Shown here piece after piece: positions 1 through 8,568 of a stretch of DNA of 64,000 nt. Each line of letters starts with the position of its first letter. The first letter of the stretch is position 1. The notes beneath the pieces are model-generated. The model saw only the letters and a program-made list of their open reading frames with translations. It was not told the origin of the DNA and did not search any database. The position numbers and the translations under genes are program-made. The DNA comes from Tritonibacter multivorans (lineage in GTDB: Bacteria > Pseudomonadota > Alphaproteobacteria > Rhodobacterales > Rhodobacteraceae): NCBI RefSeq assembly GCF_001458415.1, contig NZ_CYSD01000037.1, forward strand, positions 64,501 through 128,500, in the 5' to 3' direction.

Positions 1-2
1 TG

Positions 3-41
3 CAATGCCTGCGCGGGCGTGGCCACAAGGTTGTCGGCTAA
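3..41 (+). CDS. Possible C-terminal end of an upstream gene (partial)
   Basis: One plus-strand frame is open from the window edge and ends at a TAA at 39-41, giving a tail that reads LRGRGHKVVG. It would converge on the LacI-type gene, which ends 13 bases further on. Only twelve codons are visible, so the family cannot be named and even its coding status is uncertain. Confidence 0.3.
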   Translation, partial: QCLRGRGHKVVG

Positions 42-54
42 GCCTGCCTCCGGC

Positions 55-1065
55 CTAGGTCTGCCGCGCCACAGAAGAGCTGCGGGCCGCCAGTTCGATC
101 GGCAGCTCTTGGTGGTCGGGGCGAATACCATTGTCCAACCACTGCGCCAGCGCCTCGGCTGCCTGTTCGCCCATCCGGCGGACAGGCAGATGCACCGTGG
201 TCAACGGCGGATAGAGGCTGGCCGAGGAGGGCAGATCCTCCATCCCGACAACCGAAAAATCCTGCGGCACCTTCAGGCCCAGACTGTGCAGCCTGTGGAT
301 CACCCCGCCGGCCAAAACATCGGTAAAGGCCAGAACAGCCGTTTCATCCCCGCGTTGCGCCAGCAGACGGGCGGCGGCCTCTGACCCGCCCTGAACGGAA
401 AACGGCGCCTCGAAATAGCGAAACGTCAGGGCGCCATTGGCGGCGACCTCGGCCTGTTTCAGCGCCTCGAGGCGAATGCGCGTGCGGTCATTGTGCCCAT
501 GCGGGCCATGCACAACGGCGATCTTGTGATGGCCCAGCTGCATCAGGTGATCCAGCGCCAGCAACACCGCCTTTTGATTGTCATAGCCAATGGTCGGCAG
601 CCAGGCATCCTGTTGAAACAGGGACACCGACACGGTGGGCACCATATGCCGTTCCACAAAGGCGCGGAAATCGGCGCTTTGGCTGGCGCCGGTGACAATG
701 ATCGCCTCTGCCCCAATATTGAGCATCTGCCGCGCGCGGGCCAGTTCGACCTCGGGGTCTTCGCCGGTGGTGGCGACAACCAGGGACAGACCGAACGCCC
801 CCAATCGCGCTTCGAGCCCATCAGCAAACCGGGCGAAGGTGCTGTTTGCAAGGGTCGGCAGCAGGGCTGCGACGGTCTGGGTGCGGCCTGTATTGATCGC
901 ACGGGCCGCCGCGGAGGGGGTAAAACGCAGATCGGACATGGCGGCTTCGACCCGATTGCGCGTGTCCGGCGACACCCGCGCAGGCGTGTTCATCACCCGG
1001 CTGACTGTGGCCACAGACACCCCGGCCCGCTGGGCCACATCGCGAAGATTTGCGCGCTTCTTCAT
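55..1065 (-). CDS. LacI-family transcriptional regulator beside the TMAO genes
   Basis: A 336-residue DNA-binding repressor. Residues 6-25 form the LacI-type helix-turn-helix (LRDVAQRAGVSVATVSRVMN), followed by the hinge region and a periplasmic-binding-protein-like effector domain (about 60-330) with the usual GYDN and EDLP segments. It is divergent from the tdm-like gene, and two palindromic sites of LacI type lie in the shared 155-base intergenic region, so autoregulation and control of the TMAO operon are the simplest inference. LacI-family effectors are usually sugars or nucleosides, which makes a methylamine operon an unusual target; the regulator could instead act mainly on itself or on genes outside the window. 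The family call is secure; the target is inferred. Confidence 0.92.
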   Translation of the reverse strand: MKKRANLRDVAQRAGVSVATVSRVMNTPARVSPDTRNRVEAAMSDLRFTPSAAARAINTGRTQTVAALLPTLANSTFARFADGLEARLGAFGLSLVVATTGEDPEVELARARQMLNIGAEAIIVTGASQSADFRAFVERHMVPTVSVSLFQQDAWLPTIGYDNQKAVLLALDHLMQLGHHKIAVVHGPHGHNDRTRIRLEALKQAEVAANGALTFRYFEAPFSVQGGSEAAARLLAQRGDETAVLAFTDVLAGGVIHRLHSLGLKVPQDFSVVGMEDLPSSASLYPPLTTVHLPVRRMGEQAAEALAQWLDNGIRPDHQELPIELAARSSSVARQT

Positions 1066-1133
1066 AATTTTTGCGTCCAGTCGTACCAGTTTTTTGCAAA
1101 GCGTGAGGCCAGTTCTACCCTCTTTCTTGACTC

Positions 1134-1149
1134 GTGTAACCAGTTACAC
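1134..1149. promoter_or_regulatory. LacI-type operator, distal copy
   Basis: GTGTAACCAGTTACAC is an inverted repeat that is imperfect only at its two central bases. It is centred 21 bases from the second copy, two helical turns, which places both sites on the same DNA face. A possible -35 element TTGACT (1127-1132) directly precedes it on the plus strand, so a bound repressor would cover the core promoter of the downstream operon. Confidence 0.7.
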
Positions 1150-1154
1150 ACTTC

Positions 1155-1170
1155 ATGTAACCGGTTACAC
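1155..1170. promoter_or_regulatory. LacI-type operator, proximal copy
   Basis: ATGTAACCGGTTACAC contains a perfect 14-base palindrome, TGTAACCGGTTACA (1156-1169), with the central CG typical of LacI-family operators. It lies about 50 bases before the preferred start of the tdm-like gene and about 90 bases before the start of the divergent regulator. Confidence 0.75.
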
Positions 1171-1220
1171 GGAATTTTCTCTGTGGCCGTCTTATGGATT
1201 GCAAAAAGGTTGGCAGGGTC

Positions 1221-3533
1221 ATGTCACTAGCGACCCCTTTGCGTGGGTTTTCAAACATCGGCTGGCAGGGTGTCGGGCGGAATTTTATCGGCTTCCCGGC
1301 CAAACCACCCTCACAGAACACAGAGCTGGGCCCGCGCGGGCTGGTGCGTCTGGATATGTGCACGGGCGATTTGGTGTCTTTTACCGGTGCGGCGGCGCAG
1401 GTCTGGTTGTTTGCATTTAATGACAAAGGCCGCGCGGCGCATGACGCGCTTGGCCTGGAAACTGCGACATCTGTCGATCTGGCTGCGGTCAATGCAGGCC
1501 CCTTGATCGGGTGGAGCCTTGCGCAGGGCGGCACCGCCCCGACCGCCGCAACCGAGATTGCCGTGTCAGATCTGCAGGTGTTCAAGGCCAGCGCCGCAGT
1601 GACGCTTTGGGTTGCGCTGCCGGTGGAAGGCGCGTGTCTGGCAGCCGGACAAAGCCAGCCGCATCTGACCGTCCACCTAAAGCAACAGGCGCCCGCACAG
1701 AGCAAGCTACCCCCGGTGCTGGGGCATGTGCATGACGAATTCACCGTCAAGCGCGGCAGCGCGCAGGCCTATGCGCTAAAGGCGGGCCAGATGCTGCAGA
1801 TCATTGATGTCGAAGGGCAGCAATGTTCGGACTTCATGGCGTTTAACGCCGCCGCGCTGGACGCGGGCCACGAGATGATGATCGACAGCACCGCGACCCG
1901 GTCGATGGTGCATCGCAGCTACCCGGGGCCCGGCCTGTTCGACAAATTCTATGACCGCGATATGCGCCCGATGCTGCAAGTGGTGCAGGACACCTGCGGG
2001 CGGCATGACACCTTTGGTCTGGCCTGCACCGCGCGCGGATATGAAGAACGCGGCTTTCCGGGACACCTCAATTGTTCGGACAATATCTCTCATGCGATGG
2101 ACCCCTATGGCATCGCGCGCCGCCCGGCCTGGCCTGCGATCAATTTCTTCTGGAACACCTGGGTTGACCAGCATTCGCACCACCTGATGACCGCCGAAAG
2201 CTATTCCCGTCCCGGTGACTATGTCGCCATGCGGGCGCTGGAGGATTTGGTCTGTGTCTCGACCGCCTGCCCCGATGATCTGGACCCGATCAACGGCTGG
2301 AACCCCACCGACATTCACGTTCGCATCTATACCCCCGAAGCCCCGATTCAACGGGCCGTGGCTTATCGCCCGAAAGAGGACGCCCCAATGACCGTCAGTC
2401 ATGAATCCGCCTTTCACCCGCGCACCGGCGCGTTGACGGATGACTTTGCCCCTGCCCGCGATATCTGGGTGCCCGTCAGCTATCAGGGCATTGGCACCCT
2501 GGCCGAATATTGGGCCTGCCGCGACAAGGCGACGGTTCAGGACATGAGCGGCTTGCGCAAATACGATGTGGTTGGCCCCGATGCAGAGCGGCTGCTGCAG
2601 CTGGCGCTGACGCGCAATGTGGCCAAGCTGGCGCAGTGGCGCGGCACCTATGCGCTTTTGTGTGATGACACCGGCGCGGTGATTGATGATGGCACCCTGT
2701 TCCGGCTGGATCAGGAGATTTTCCGCTGGTGCTGTGGCCATGAAGAAAGCGCGCGGCATCTGAAGGACCTCGCTGACAGCAACGGGCTGCAGGTGCAGAT
2801 CACCGATATGAACGAGGCGCTGGTCAATCTGGCGCTGCAGGGGCCGCGGTCGCGCGATGTGCTGCGCAAGCTTTGCTTTACCCAACCGCAGGTGCCTTCG
2901 GTCGATCAGCTGAAATGGTTCGGCGTCACCGTCGGCCGCCTGCATGACCGCGACGGCGCCGCCTTTATGCTGTCGCGCACGGGCTACACCGGGGAGCTGG
3001 GCTACGAGCTGTTCTGCGCGCCAAATGATGCCGTCGCCGTATGGGACGCGCTGATGGAGGCGGGCGCTGAATTTGGCCTGACGCCCATGGGCAGCGCCGC
3101 CTTGGAGATCATCCGGATCGAGGCCGGGCTCGCCGCATCGGGGGGGGAATTCCTGCCGGGTGTCGATGCCTATGAAGCCGGGCTTGGCTTTGCGGTGGAT
3201 CTGAAAAAGACCGAGTTCATCGGCCGCGAGGCGCTGGAGCGCAATGCGAAGGATCCGCGCAAGGTGCTGAAGGGGCTGATCTTTGACGGCGATGACGTGC
3301 CCCATCACGGCGCGCCTGTGCTGATCGGGGAACGTCAGGTTGGGGTTGTGACCTCGGCCACGCGGTCGCCGACGCTGGAGCGCGCCATCGCCTTTGTGCG
3401 CCTGTCGGTAGAACACGCCGCGGTCGGCACGGCGCTGGAGGTGGGCCAGATGGATGGCCGCATGAAACGCATCAGCGCCACGGTGACCGAGATCCCGTTT
3501 GTCGATCCCAAACGCGAACGCGCAAGAGCATAA
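1221..3533 (+). CDS. tdm: Trimethylamine N-oxide demethylase (DUF1989-GcvT fusion)
   Basis: A protein of 770 residues from the ATG at 1221, preferred over one nine codons upstream because GGCAGGG sits just before it and the first nine residues look non-conserved. The N-terminal half (about 160-370) resembles DUF1989, with a Cys/His-rich stretch (Cys259, Cys269, Cys285, Cys344, Cys350) suited to a metal site. The C-terminal half (about 400-770) is a GcvT/aminomethyltransferase fold. Known Tdm enzymes have this architecture and length and convert TMAO to dimethylamine and formaldehyde, with the GcvT part binding tetrahydrofolate. The adjoining TmoVWX-type importer supports this. DmdA has only the GcvT part. 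The N-terminal 150 residues are not assigned. No tmm-like monooxygenase is seen in the window. Confidence 0.82.
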   Translation: MSLATPLRGFSNIGWQGVGRNFIGFPAKPPSQNTELGPRGLVRLDMCTGDLVSFTGAAAQVWLFAFNDKGRAAHDALGLETATSVDLAAVNAGPLIGWSLAQGGTAPTAATEIAVSDLQVFKASAAVTLWVALPVEGACLAAGQSQPHLTVHLKQQAPAQSKLPPVLGHVHDEFTVKRGSAQAYALKAGQMLQIIDVEGQQCSDFMAFNAAALDAGHEMMIDSTATRSMVHRSYPGPGLFDKFYDRDMRPMLQVVQDTCGRHDTFGLACTARGYEERGFPGHLNCSDNISHAMDPYGIARRPAWPAINFFWNTWVDQHSHHLMTAESYSRPGDYVAMRALEDLVCVSTACPDDLDPINGWNPTDIHVRIYTPEAPIQRAVAYRPKEDAPMTVSHESAFHPRTGALTDDFAPARDIWVPVSYQGIGTLAEYWACRDKATVQDMSGLRKYDVVGPDAERLLQLALTRNVAKLAQWRGTYALLCDDTGAVIDDGTLFRLDQEIFRWCCGHEESARHLKDLADSNGLQVQITDMNEALVNLALQGPRSRDVLRKLCFTQPQVPSVDQLKWFGVTVGRLHDRDGAAFMLSRTGYTGELGYELFCAPNDAVAVWDALMEAGAEFGLTPMGSAALEIIRIEAGLAASGGEFLPGVDAYEAGLGFAVDLKKTEFIGREALERNAKDPRKVLKGLIFDGDDVPHHGAPVLIGERQVGVVTSATRSPTLERAIAFVRLSVEHAAVGTALEVGQMDGRMKRISATVTEIPFVDPKRERARA

Positions 3534-3569
3534 AAATGCTGAAAAACAGAACAAAAACAGGGGAATGCC

Positions 3570-4625
3570 ATGACCGATACGGTCGTTGAACTGGAACATG
3601 TCTGGAAGGTGTTCGGCAATCGCGCACCCGAGGCAATGGAGGCGATCCGCAAGGAGGGGATCGGCAAGGCCGAGGTGCTGAGCCGCTATCAGGCCGTTGT
3701 CGGCGTGAAAGACGCGAGCTTTTCGGTTGGCCGGGGCGAAATCTTCTGCCTGATGGGGCTGTCGGGATCGGGGAAATCGACCCTTGTGCGTCACATCAAC
3801 CGGCTGATCGAACCTTCTGCCGGCAAGATCCGCATTATGGGCGAAGACGTGGGCGCGATGAAACCCGAAGCCCTGCGGGCGCTGCGGGCCGACAAGATCG
3901 GCATGGTGTTTCAGAACATGGCGCTGCTGCCGCACCGGTCGGTGCGGGACAATATTGGCTTTTCCCTCGAGCTGAAGGGCATGGACGGCTACAACCGGGC
4001 CAAGCTGGCCGATAAGGCGCTGGAGACGGTGTCCCTGCATGGCTATGGCGACCGCCTGCCAGCAGAGCTGTCGGGCGGCATGCAGCAGCGTGTGGGGCTG
4101 GCCCGTGCGCTGGCGGCGGACCCGGAAATCCTGCTGATGGATGAACCCTTCTCGGCGCTGGATCCGCTGATCCGGCGCAATCTTCAGGACGAATTCCTGG
4201 GCCTGTCGACCCATCTGAAAAAGACCACGATCTTCATCACCCATGATTTGGACGAGGCGATCCGCATGGGCGACCGCATTGGCATTATGAAAGACGGCGA
4301 GATTGTCCAGATCGGCACCGCCGAGGACATCGTAACCGCCCCTGCCGATGACTATGTCGCTGATTTTGTAGCCGGAATTTCCCGCCTGAAGTTGGTTTCG
4401 GCTGCCAAGATCATGATCGACCCAGAGGAATACCAAGCCAAACACGGCCCCATCGACCTGAGCCGTGAACACCCCACCGCCGCCCCGACCGAGGATCTGG
4501 ACACCATTGTCGGCCTGTCCACGGGCAGCGAGCTGCCGGTGCTGGTGAAAGACGCCGACGCCCTGATCGGCGTCATCAACAAAGACCGCCTGTTGCAAGG
4601 CCTGCAAGGGAGCGCGGACGTATGA
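3570..4625 (+). CDS. tmoV: TMAO/betaine-type ABC importer, ATP-binding subunit (TmoV-like)
   Basis: A 351-residue ATPase of the ProV/OpuAA class on the cytoplasmic side of the importer. It shows Walker A (GLSGSGKST), the ABC signature (LSGGMQQRVGLARAL) and Walker B (ILLMDEPFSALDP), then a C-terminal extension (about 275-351) where this class carries a regulatory CBS-like region, here poorly conserved. It starts 36 bases after the tdm-like stop behind a GGGGAA ribosome site, and its stop overlaps the next start as ATGA, implying coupled translation. General glycine betaine transport is the alternative; the neighbouring tdm-like gene favours TMAO. Confidence 0.85.
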   Translation: MTDTVVELEHVWKVFGNRAPEAMEAIRKEGIGKAEVLSRYQAVVGVKDASFSVGRGEIFCLMGLSGSGKSTLVRHINRLIEPSAGKIRIMGEDVGAMKPEALRALRADKIGMVFQNMALLPHRSVRDNIGFSLELKGMDGYNRAKLADKALETVSLHGYGDRLPAELSGGMQQRVGLARALAADPEILLMDEPFSALDPLIRRNLQDEFLGLSTHLKKTTIFITHDLDEAIRMGDRIGIMKDGEIVQIGTAEDIVTAPADDYVADFVAGISRLKLVSAAKIMIDPEEYQAKHGPIDLSREHPTAAPTEDLDTIVGLSTGSELPVLVKDADALIGVINKDRLLQGLQGSADV

Positions 4626-6448
4626 GCGCAGTACAACCCTCCTCTGGCGCGGAACGCCGCGACGTGACCGAACGCGATGTCTCGGTCGAAACCTTTGTCG
4701 GGACCGGCGAAACCTATTACGCGCCGGTGTTTGAGAAGTTTCAGAAAGGCGAGCTGCCGCAGTGGCATCAGAACCTGCTGGCGCTGATCGCGCCGTGGTT
4801 CTGGGGCGCGTATCGCGGGCAGTGGCTGTTGTTCTGGCTGTCTGTGGCGCTGGACCTGCTGGCGCTGGTCTGCCTGATGCAGGTCTTTAAATACACGCCG
4901 CTTCTGGAGATCGCACAGCAGGATGCCGCCTCCAATCAGACGCTGATCGCGCGTTATTCGAACTGGATTACGCAATTCGGCTGGGCCGCGTTGTTGCTGT
5001 TCATTGGCGGGCGCCTCTGGCTTGGGAGCCGGGCAAACCGCTGGTATTTCAACCAATATTCCAAGTGGCGGATCAATTCGTCCGTCGCCCATGCGGTCAG
5101 CTGGCCACGTGTTGTGACAGGCGCTGTCATCATGGCCATTGTCATGCCACTGACCACCTATCGCGCGACACAGGTGCGCACGGATGAGCGCGCCTGTTTC
5201 AACCAGATGCGCTCGGGCGAGGTCACGCGCACGCTGATGGCGTCCTACGGGGCCCTGAACGCAGGTGCGCTGCTGGGCGACATGCAGGCCAAGAACAGCG
5301 ATCTTCTGGCCCGGATGGAGGCCTTGGCTACCAAGGAAAGCCTGACCAGTGACGAGAAATCCGAACGCGCCGCGCTGCGCAAGGAAAGCCGGTCGCTGGG
5401 CCGTGACATCAAACAGGTCGAAGCCAATGTGGCGCTGACCGGTCAGGCCAAGTTTGACTGTTTCTTTGTCGATGATTTCCCGACCCTTGTGCGTCTGGAT
5501 CCGCCCGAAGACGTGACCTACCGCCGGGTGCCGGATGAGGCCGCGATTGCCGCAGGTAACGAGGGCGCGACCATGCTGGTGCGTCAGGTCAAAGACGCCG
5601 TTGAGGGGCGCCGGGTGAATGTCTTCACCTATTCGGCTGAAAGCATCGACATGTCGATCAACTATCTGCGGGCGCAGTTTGCCGGGGCCTTTGATGCGAT
5701 GACCGCCGCGCTGCGCCAGTCGCTGATCAAGGTCGAGGTGGCCTTTATGCAGACGCCCTGGGCGGTTGTGGCCTTCCTGTTCATTGTGCTGAGCTGGAAA
5801 TTTGCCGGTCGTGGGACGACGATTTTTGTCGCCTCTTCGCTTGGGTTCCTGGCGCTGTTCGAACTATGGCAAGTGGCGATGCAGACCATGGCTTTGGTTG
5901 TTGTGTCCACGGGTGTCTGTATCTTTATTGGCCTGCCGATTGGCATCTGGATGGCAAAAAACAAAGTCGCCCGTTGGATCACCGAACCGATCCTCGACAT
6001 TATGCAAACGATCCCGTCGCTCAGCTATCTGGTGCCTGCGGTGGCGTTCTTTGGCATCTCGCAGCCGCCTGCGGTGCTGGCAACCGTGATCTTTGCGATG
6101 CCGCCGATGATCAAGCTGACGGCGCTGGGTATTCTGCAGGTGCCCGAAAGCACCAAAGAAGCCGCGCTGGCCTTTGGCGCCTCGGACCGGCAGCTTTTGA
6201 CCAAGGTCGAACTGCCCATGGCGGTGCCGTCGATCATGGCGGGTCTGAACCAGACCATCATGCTGGCGCTGTCGATGGCGACCATCTCGGCCTTTATTGG
6301 GGCTGAAGGTCTGGGTGCGATTGTCACCGCGTCGCTGGGCGATGCGCAGGCTGGCAAGGGCCTTCTGGCAGGTATCGCAATCGCGCTGGTCGCGATGATG
6401 ATCGACCGCATTCTGAAGGGGATCCGCAATTCCTTCAGCCTGATCTAA
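4622..6448 (+). CDS. tmoW: TMAO/betaine-type ABC importer, permease (TmoW-like)
   Basis: A 608-residue inner-membrane permease. The C-terminal 230 residues are a standard binding-protein-dependent transport domain with the EAA loop (EAALAFGASDRQLL) that docks the ATPase. It is long for a ProW-type permease: the N-terminal half has three predicted membrane segments (near 60-80, 120-135 and 165-185) followed by a charged, probably coiled soluble stretch of about 170 residues before the transport core. Extended permeases of this kind are found in TMAO-type importers. Start overlaps the ATPase stop by four bases; the binding-protein gene follows after 49 bases. Confidence 0.85.
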   Translation: MSAVQPSSGAERRDVTERDVSVETFVGTGETYYAPVFEKFQKGELPQWHQNLLALIAPWFWGAYRGQWLLFWLSVALDLLALVCLMQVFKYTPLLEIAQQDAASNQTLIARYSNWITQFGWAALLLFIGGRLWLGSRANRWYFNQYSKWRINSSVAHAVSWPRVVTGAVIMAIVMPLTTYRATQVRTDERACFNQMRSGEVTRTLMASYGALNAGALLGDMQAKNSDLLARMEALATKESLTSDEKSERAALRKESRSLGRDIKQVEANVALTGQAKFDCFFVDDFPTLVRLDPPEDVTYRRVPDEAAIAAGNEGATMLVRQVKDAVEGRRVNVFTYSAESIDMSINYLRAQFAGAFDAMTAALRQSLIKVEVAFMQTPWAVVAFLFIVLSWKFAGRGTTIFVASSLGFLALFELWQVAMQTMALVVVSTGVCIFIGLPIGIWMAKNKVARWITEPILDIMQTIPSLSYLVPAVAFFGISQPPAVLATVIFAMPPMIKLTALGILQVPESTKEAALAFGASDRQLLTKVELPMAVPSIMAGLNQTIMLALSMATISAFIGAEGLGAIVTASLGDAQAGKGLLAGIAIALVAMMIDRILKGIRNSFSLI

Positions 6449-6497
6449 CCCAATATTTCCAAACGCATAACAACCACCACAACAGGGAGACTAGACT

Positions 6498-7451
6498 ATG
6501 AAACATCTACTCACAGCGGCATCTGTTGCCGCACTGACACTGACGGGGGCGGCGGCCTCCGCGCAGGAGAAGATCACACTTTCTGACCTCAGCTGGAACG
6601 GCGCGCGGGCGATTGGCAATGTGATCGTGGCGATCATCGAAGGCCCCATGGGCGGCGATGCAGAGATCGTTTCGGGCATGAACCAGGCAGCGGTCATTAT
6701 GGCCGGCATGGACAAAGGCGATGGCTCGATTGATGTCTATACCGACCTGTGGATGCCGAACCAGCAGGCGCTTTGGGATGAATATATCGACGGCAATGGC
6801 ACCGTTCTGACCAACCAGCCCTATAAGGGCACCTCGAACATCTATGTGCCAAGCTACATGACCGACAAGGTCAGCTCGATCGAGGATCTGAACAACCCGG
6901 AAATCGCCGCGATGTTTGACACCGACGGCAATGGCAAGGGCGAATACTGGGCCGGTGATGTGACCTGGGCATCGACCAAGCGCTGGCAGATCAAGTTCAA
7001 ATCCTATGGTCTGGACGAGCTGTGGGAGCCGAACATTGTCTCGGCTGACACGTTCAAAGCGGGCCTGGAAGCCGCCTATACCGCGTCCAAGCCGCAGCTG
7101 TTCTATTACTGGACGCCCGAAGCGCTGCACGTGAAATACGACCTCACCGCCCTGTCCGAGCCCGAGCGGTTCGATGGCTGTGAAGACGTGGATCTGGATG
7201 CGGAAAACTGGCTGGAAGTGTCGAACTTTGAATGCGTGATTGCACCCAATGACGTGTTTATCGGCTATTCCAAGTCGCTCGAATCCCGCAACCCTGCGGT
7301 GGCCAAGATGCTGGGCAATATCCAGTTCACCGGTGACGAGATCAACGGCTGGATCGTGGAGATGTTTGAAAACAAACGTGACCCGCAGGAAGTGGCCGAA
7401 GAGTGGATCGAGGACAACCGCGAGATCGTGGACGGCTGGATCAACGGCTAA
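6498..7451 (+). CDS. tmoX: TMAO/betaine-type periplasmic binding protein (TmoX-like)
   Basis: A 317-residue secreted solute-binding protein of the OpuAC type. The first 22 or so residues are a signal peptide ending ASA. The mature part is rich in tryptophan (NGAR near the start, DLWMPNQQALW, GDVTWAST, YYWTPEALH), as expected for an aromatic cage around a quaternary or tertiary amine head group. A short acidic loop, DTDGNGKGE, resembles an EF-hand-like calcium site; a bound calcium has been described in TmoX of Ruegeria. A GGGAGA ribosome site precedes the ATG. It ends the operon, followed by a strong terminator. Substrate is inferred from context. Confidence 0.85.
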   Translation: MKHLLTAASVAALTLTGAAASAQEKITLSDLSWNGARAIGNVIVAIIEGPMGGDAEIVSGMNQAAVIMAGMDKGDGSIDVYTDLWMPNQQALWDEYIDGNGTVLTNQPYKGTSNIYVPSYMTDKVSSIEDLNNPEIAAMFDTDGNGKGEYWAGDVTWASTKRWQIKFKSYGLDELWEPNIVSADTFKAGLEAAYTASKPQLFYYWTPEALHVKYDLTALSEPERFDGCEDVDLDAENWLEVSNFECVIAPNDVFIGYSKSLESRNPAVAKMLGNIQFTGDEINGWIVEMFENKRDPQEVAEEWIEDNREIVDGWING

Positions 7452-7465
7452 GCCCAAACAAAAAG

Positions 7466-7494
7466 AGGTGCCGCGTTTTGCGCGCGGCACCTTT
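7466..7494. terminator. Bidirectional terminator between tmoX and the sugar permease
   Basis: AGGTGCCGCG and CGCGGCACCT form a perfect 10-base-pair stem with a seven-base loop. An A-tract lies to the left and CTTT to the right, so it can serve both convergent operons. Confidence 0.85.
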
Positions 7495-7546
7495 CAGTCT
7501 TTCGGGCCAGTCACAGACACCCGTCGGATTATTTTAGAACGCTCTT

Positions 7547-8554
7547 CTACGTCGTCGAGAACCGCGCGCGATAATAATCCACAATCACGGCCACAATGAT
7601 CACAAGGCCGGTGATCATCTGCCGCATAAAGTCATTCAGCCCCATCAGGATCAGACCATTGGCCAGAACGCCAATGATGAAGGCCCCCATCAAGGTCCCC
7701 AGAACAGAGCCACGCCCGCCCGCCAGCGAGGTGCCGCCAATGATCACGGCGGCAATGGCGTCCAGTTCAAAGGCAATGCCCGCAATCGGCGAGGAGATGT
7801 TCAGCCGCGCCATATAGGCCAGCGCCGCAAGACCTGCGCAGGCACCACAGATGGCAAAAGCACCGACCTTGTAAAACATCACATTATGGCCCGCCAGACG
7901 CACGGCTTCTTCATTGTTGCCAATGCCATAGACCATGCGCCCAAAGACGGTGAAGTTCAGCACCACCCAGGCCACGGCCACCAGCGCCAGTGCCAGCAGG
8001 AACAGGATCGGCACGCCAAAGATCATAATGCTGCCGAACTCTTCAAACGAGAAGGGGAAGGAATAGATGGTCCGCGCATCGGCCACATGCAGCGCCGCAC
8101 CACGGGCAATATTCAGCATCCCCAGCGTGATAATAAAGGACGGCAAGCCCCACCACGCAGAGATCAGCCCGTTCATCAACCCGCAGATCACGCCGGTGCC
8201 CAGACCGGCCAGAACCGCCATGGTGATCAACGTCCCGTCACTGAACCCCGAAAGCGTGATCACCTTGCCCGCCACAACGCCGGCAAAGGCCAGAACCGAC
8301 CCCACCGACAGGTCGATCCCGCCGATCAGAATGACAAAGGTCATCCCCACCGCAAGGATCAGGTTGATGGTGATCTGGGTCAGGATGTTGGTGATATTGC
8401 CTGCGGTCAGAAAATGTTCGGACGCGATCGAAAAGAAGATCACCAGGATCAGCAGCGCCAGACCAATGCCCGCATGTTGCAGCACATAGCGCAGGGTCAG
8501 ACGGTTGGATTTCAGATCGGGCGCATCAGGCGCGAGGTTTGTCGCGGTTTGCAT
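7547..8554 (-). CDS. Ribose-type sugar ABC transporter permease (RbsC-like)
   Basis: A 335-residue inner-membrane protein of the BPD_transp_2 / RbsC family with about nine hydrophobic segments and the family motifs GIDLSVGSVLAFAG and GGTSLAGGRGSVLGT. The ATG at 8554 is preferred because AAGGGA lies eight bases upstream; a GTG at 8572 that overlaps the ATPase stop (GTGA) has no ribosome site. Last gene of a minus-strand operon with the binding protein and ATPase. It moves a monosaccharide, but the sugar cannot be read from the sequence. Confidence 0.9.
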   Translation of the reverse strand: MQTATNLAPDAPDLKSNRLTLRYVLQHAGIGLALLILVIFFSIASEHFLTAGNITNILTQITINLILAVGMTFVILIGGIDLSVGSVLAFAGVVAGKVITLSGFSDGTLITMAVLAGLGTGVICGLMNGLISAWWGLPSFIITLGMLNIARGAALHVADARTIYSFPFSFEEFGSIMIFGVPILFLLALALVAVAWVVLNFTVFGRMVYGIGNNEEAVRLAGHNVMFYKVGAFAICGACAGLAALAYMARLNISSPIAGIAFELDAIAAVIIGGTSLAGGRGSVLGTLMGAFIIGVLANGLILMGLNDFMRQMITGLVIIVAVIVDYYRARFSTT

Positions 8555-8568
8555 CTTGGGGGTTCCCT

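Noticed and set aside
1221-3533. DmdA (dimethylsulfoniopropionate demethylase)
   Set aside because: The GcvT half could suggest it, but DmdA lacks the DUF1989-like half and is about half as long; the neighbouring importer also fits TMAO better.
1776-4607. Very long open frame on the minus strand opposite tdm and tmoV
   Set aside because: It spans two well-supported genes, has no recognisable motifs and arises from the high GC of third codon positions. The same holds for minus-strand frames at 17723-19933 and 60773-62995 and plus-strand frames at 15796-17358, 29934-31481, 34266-36797, 44094-45584 and 45618-47252.
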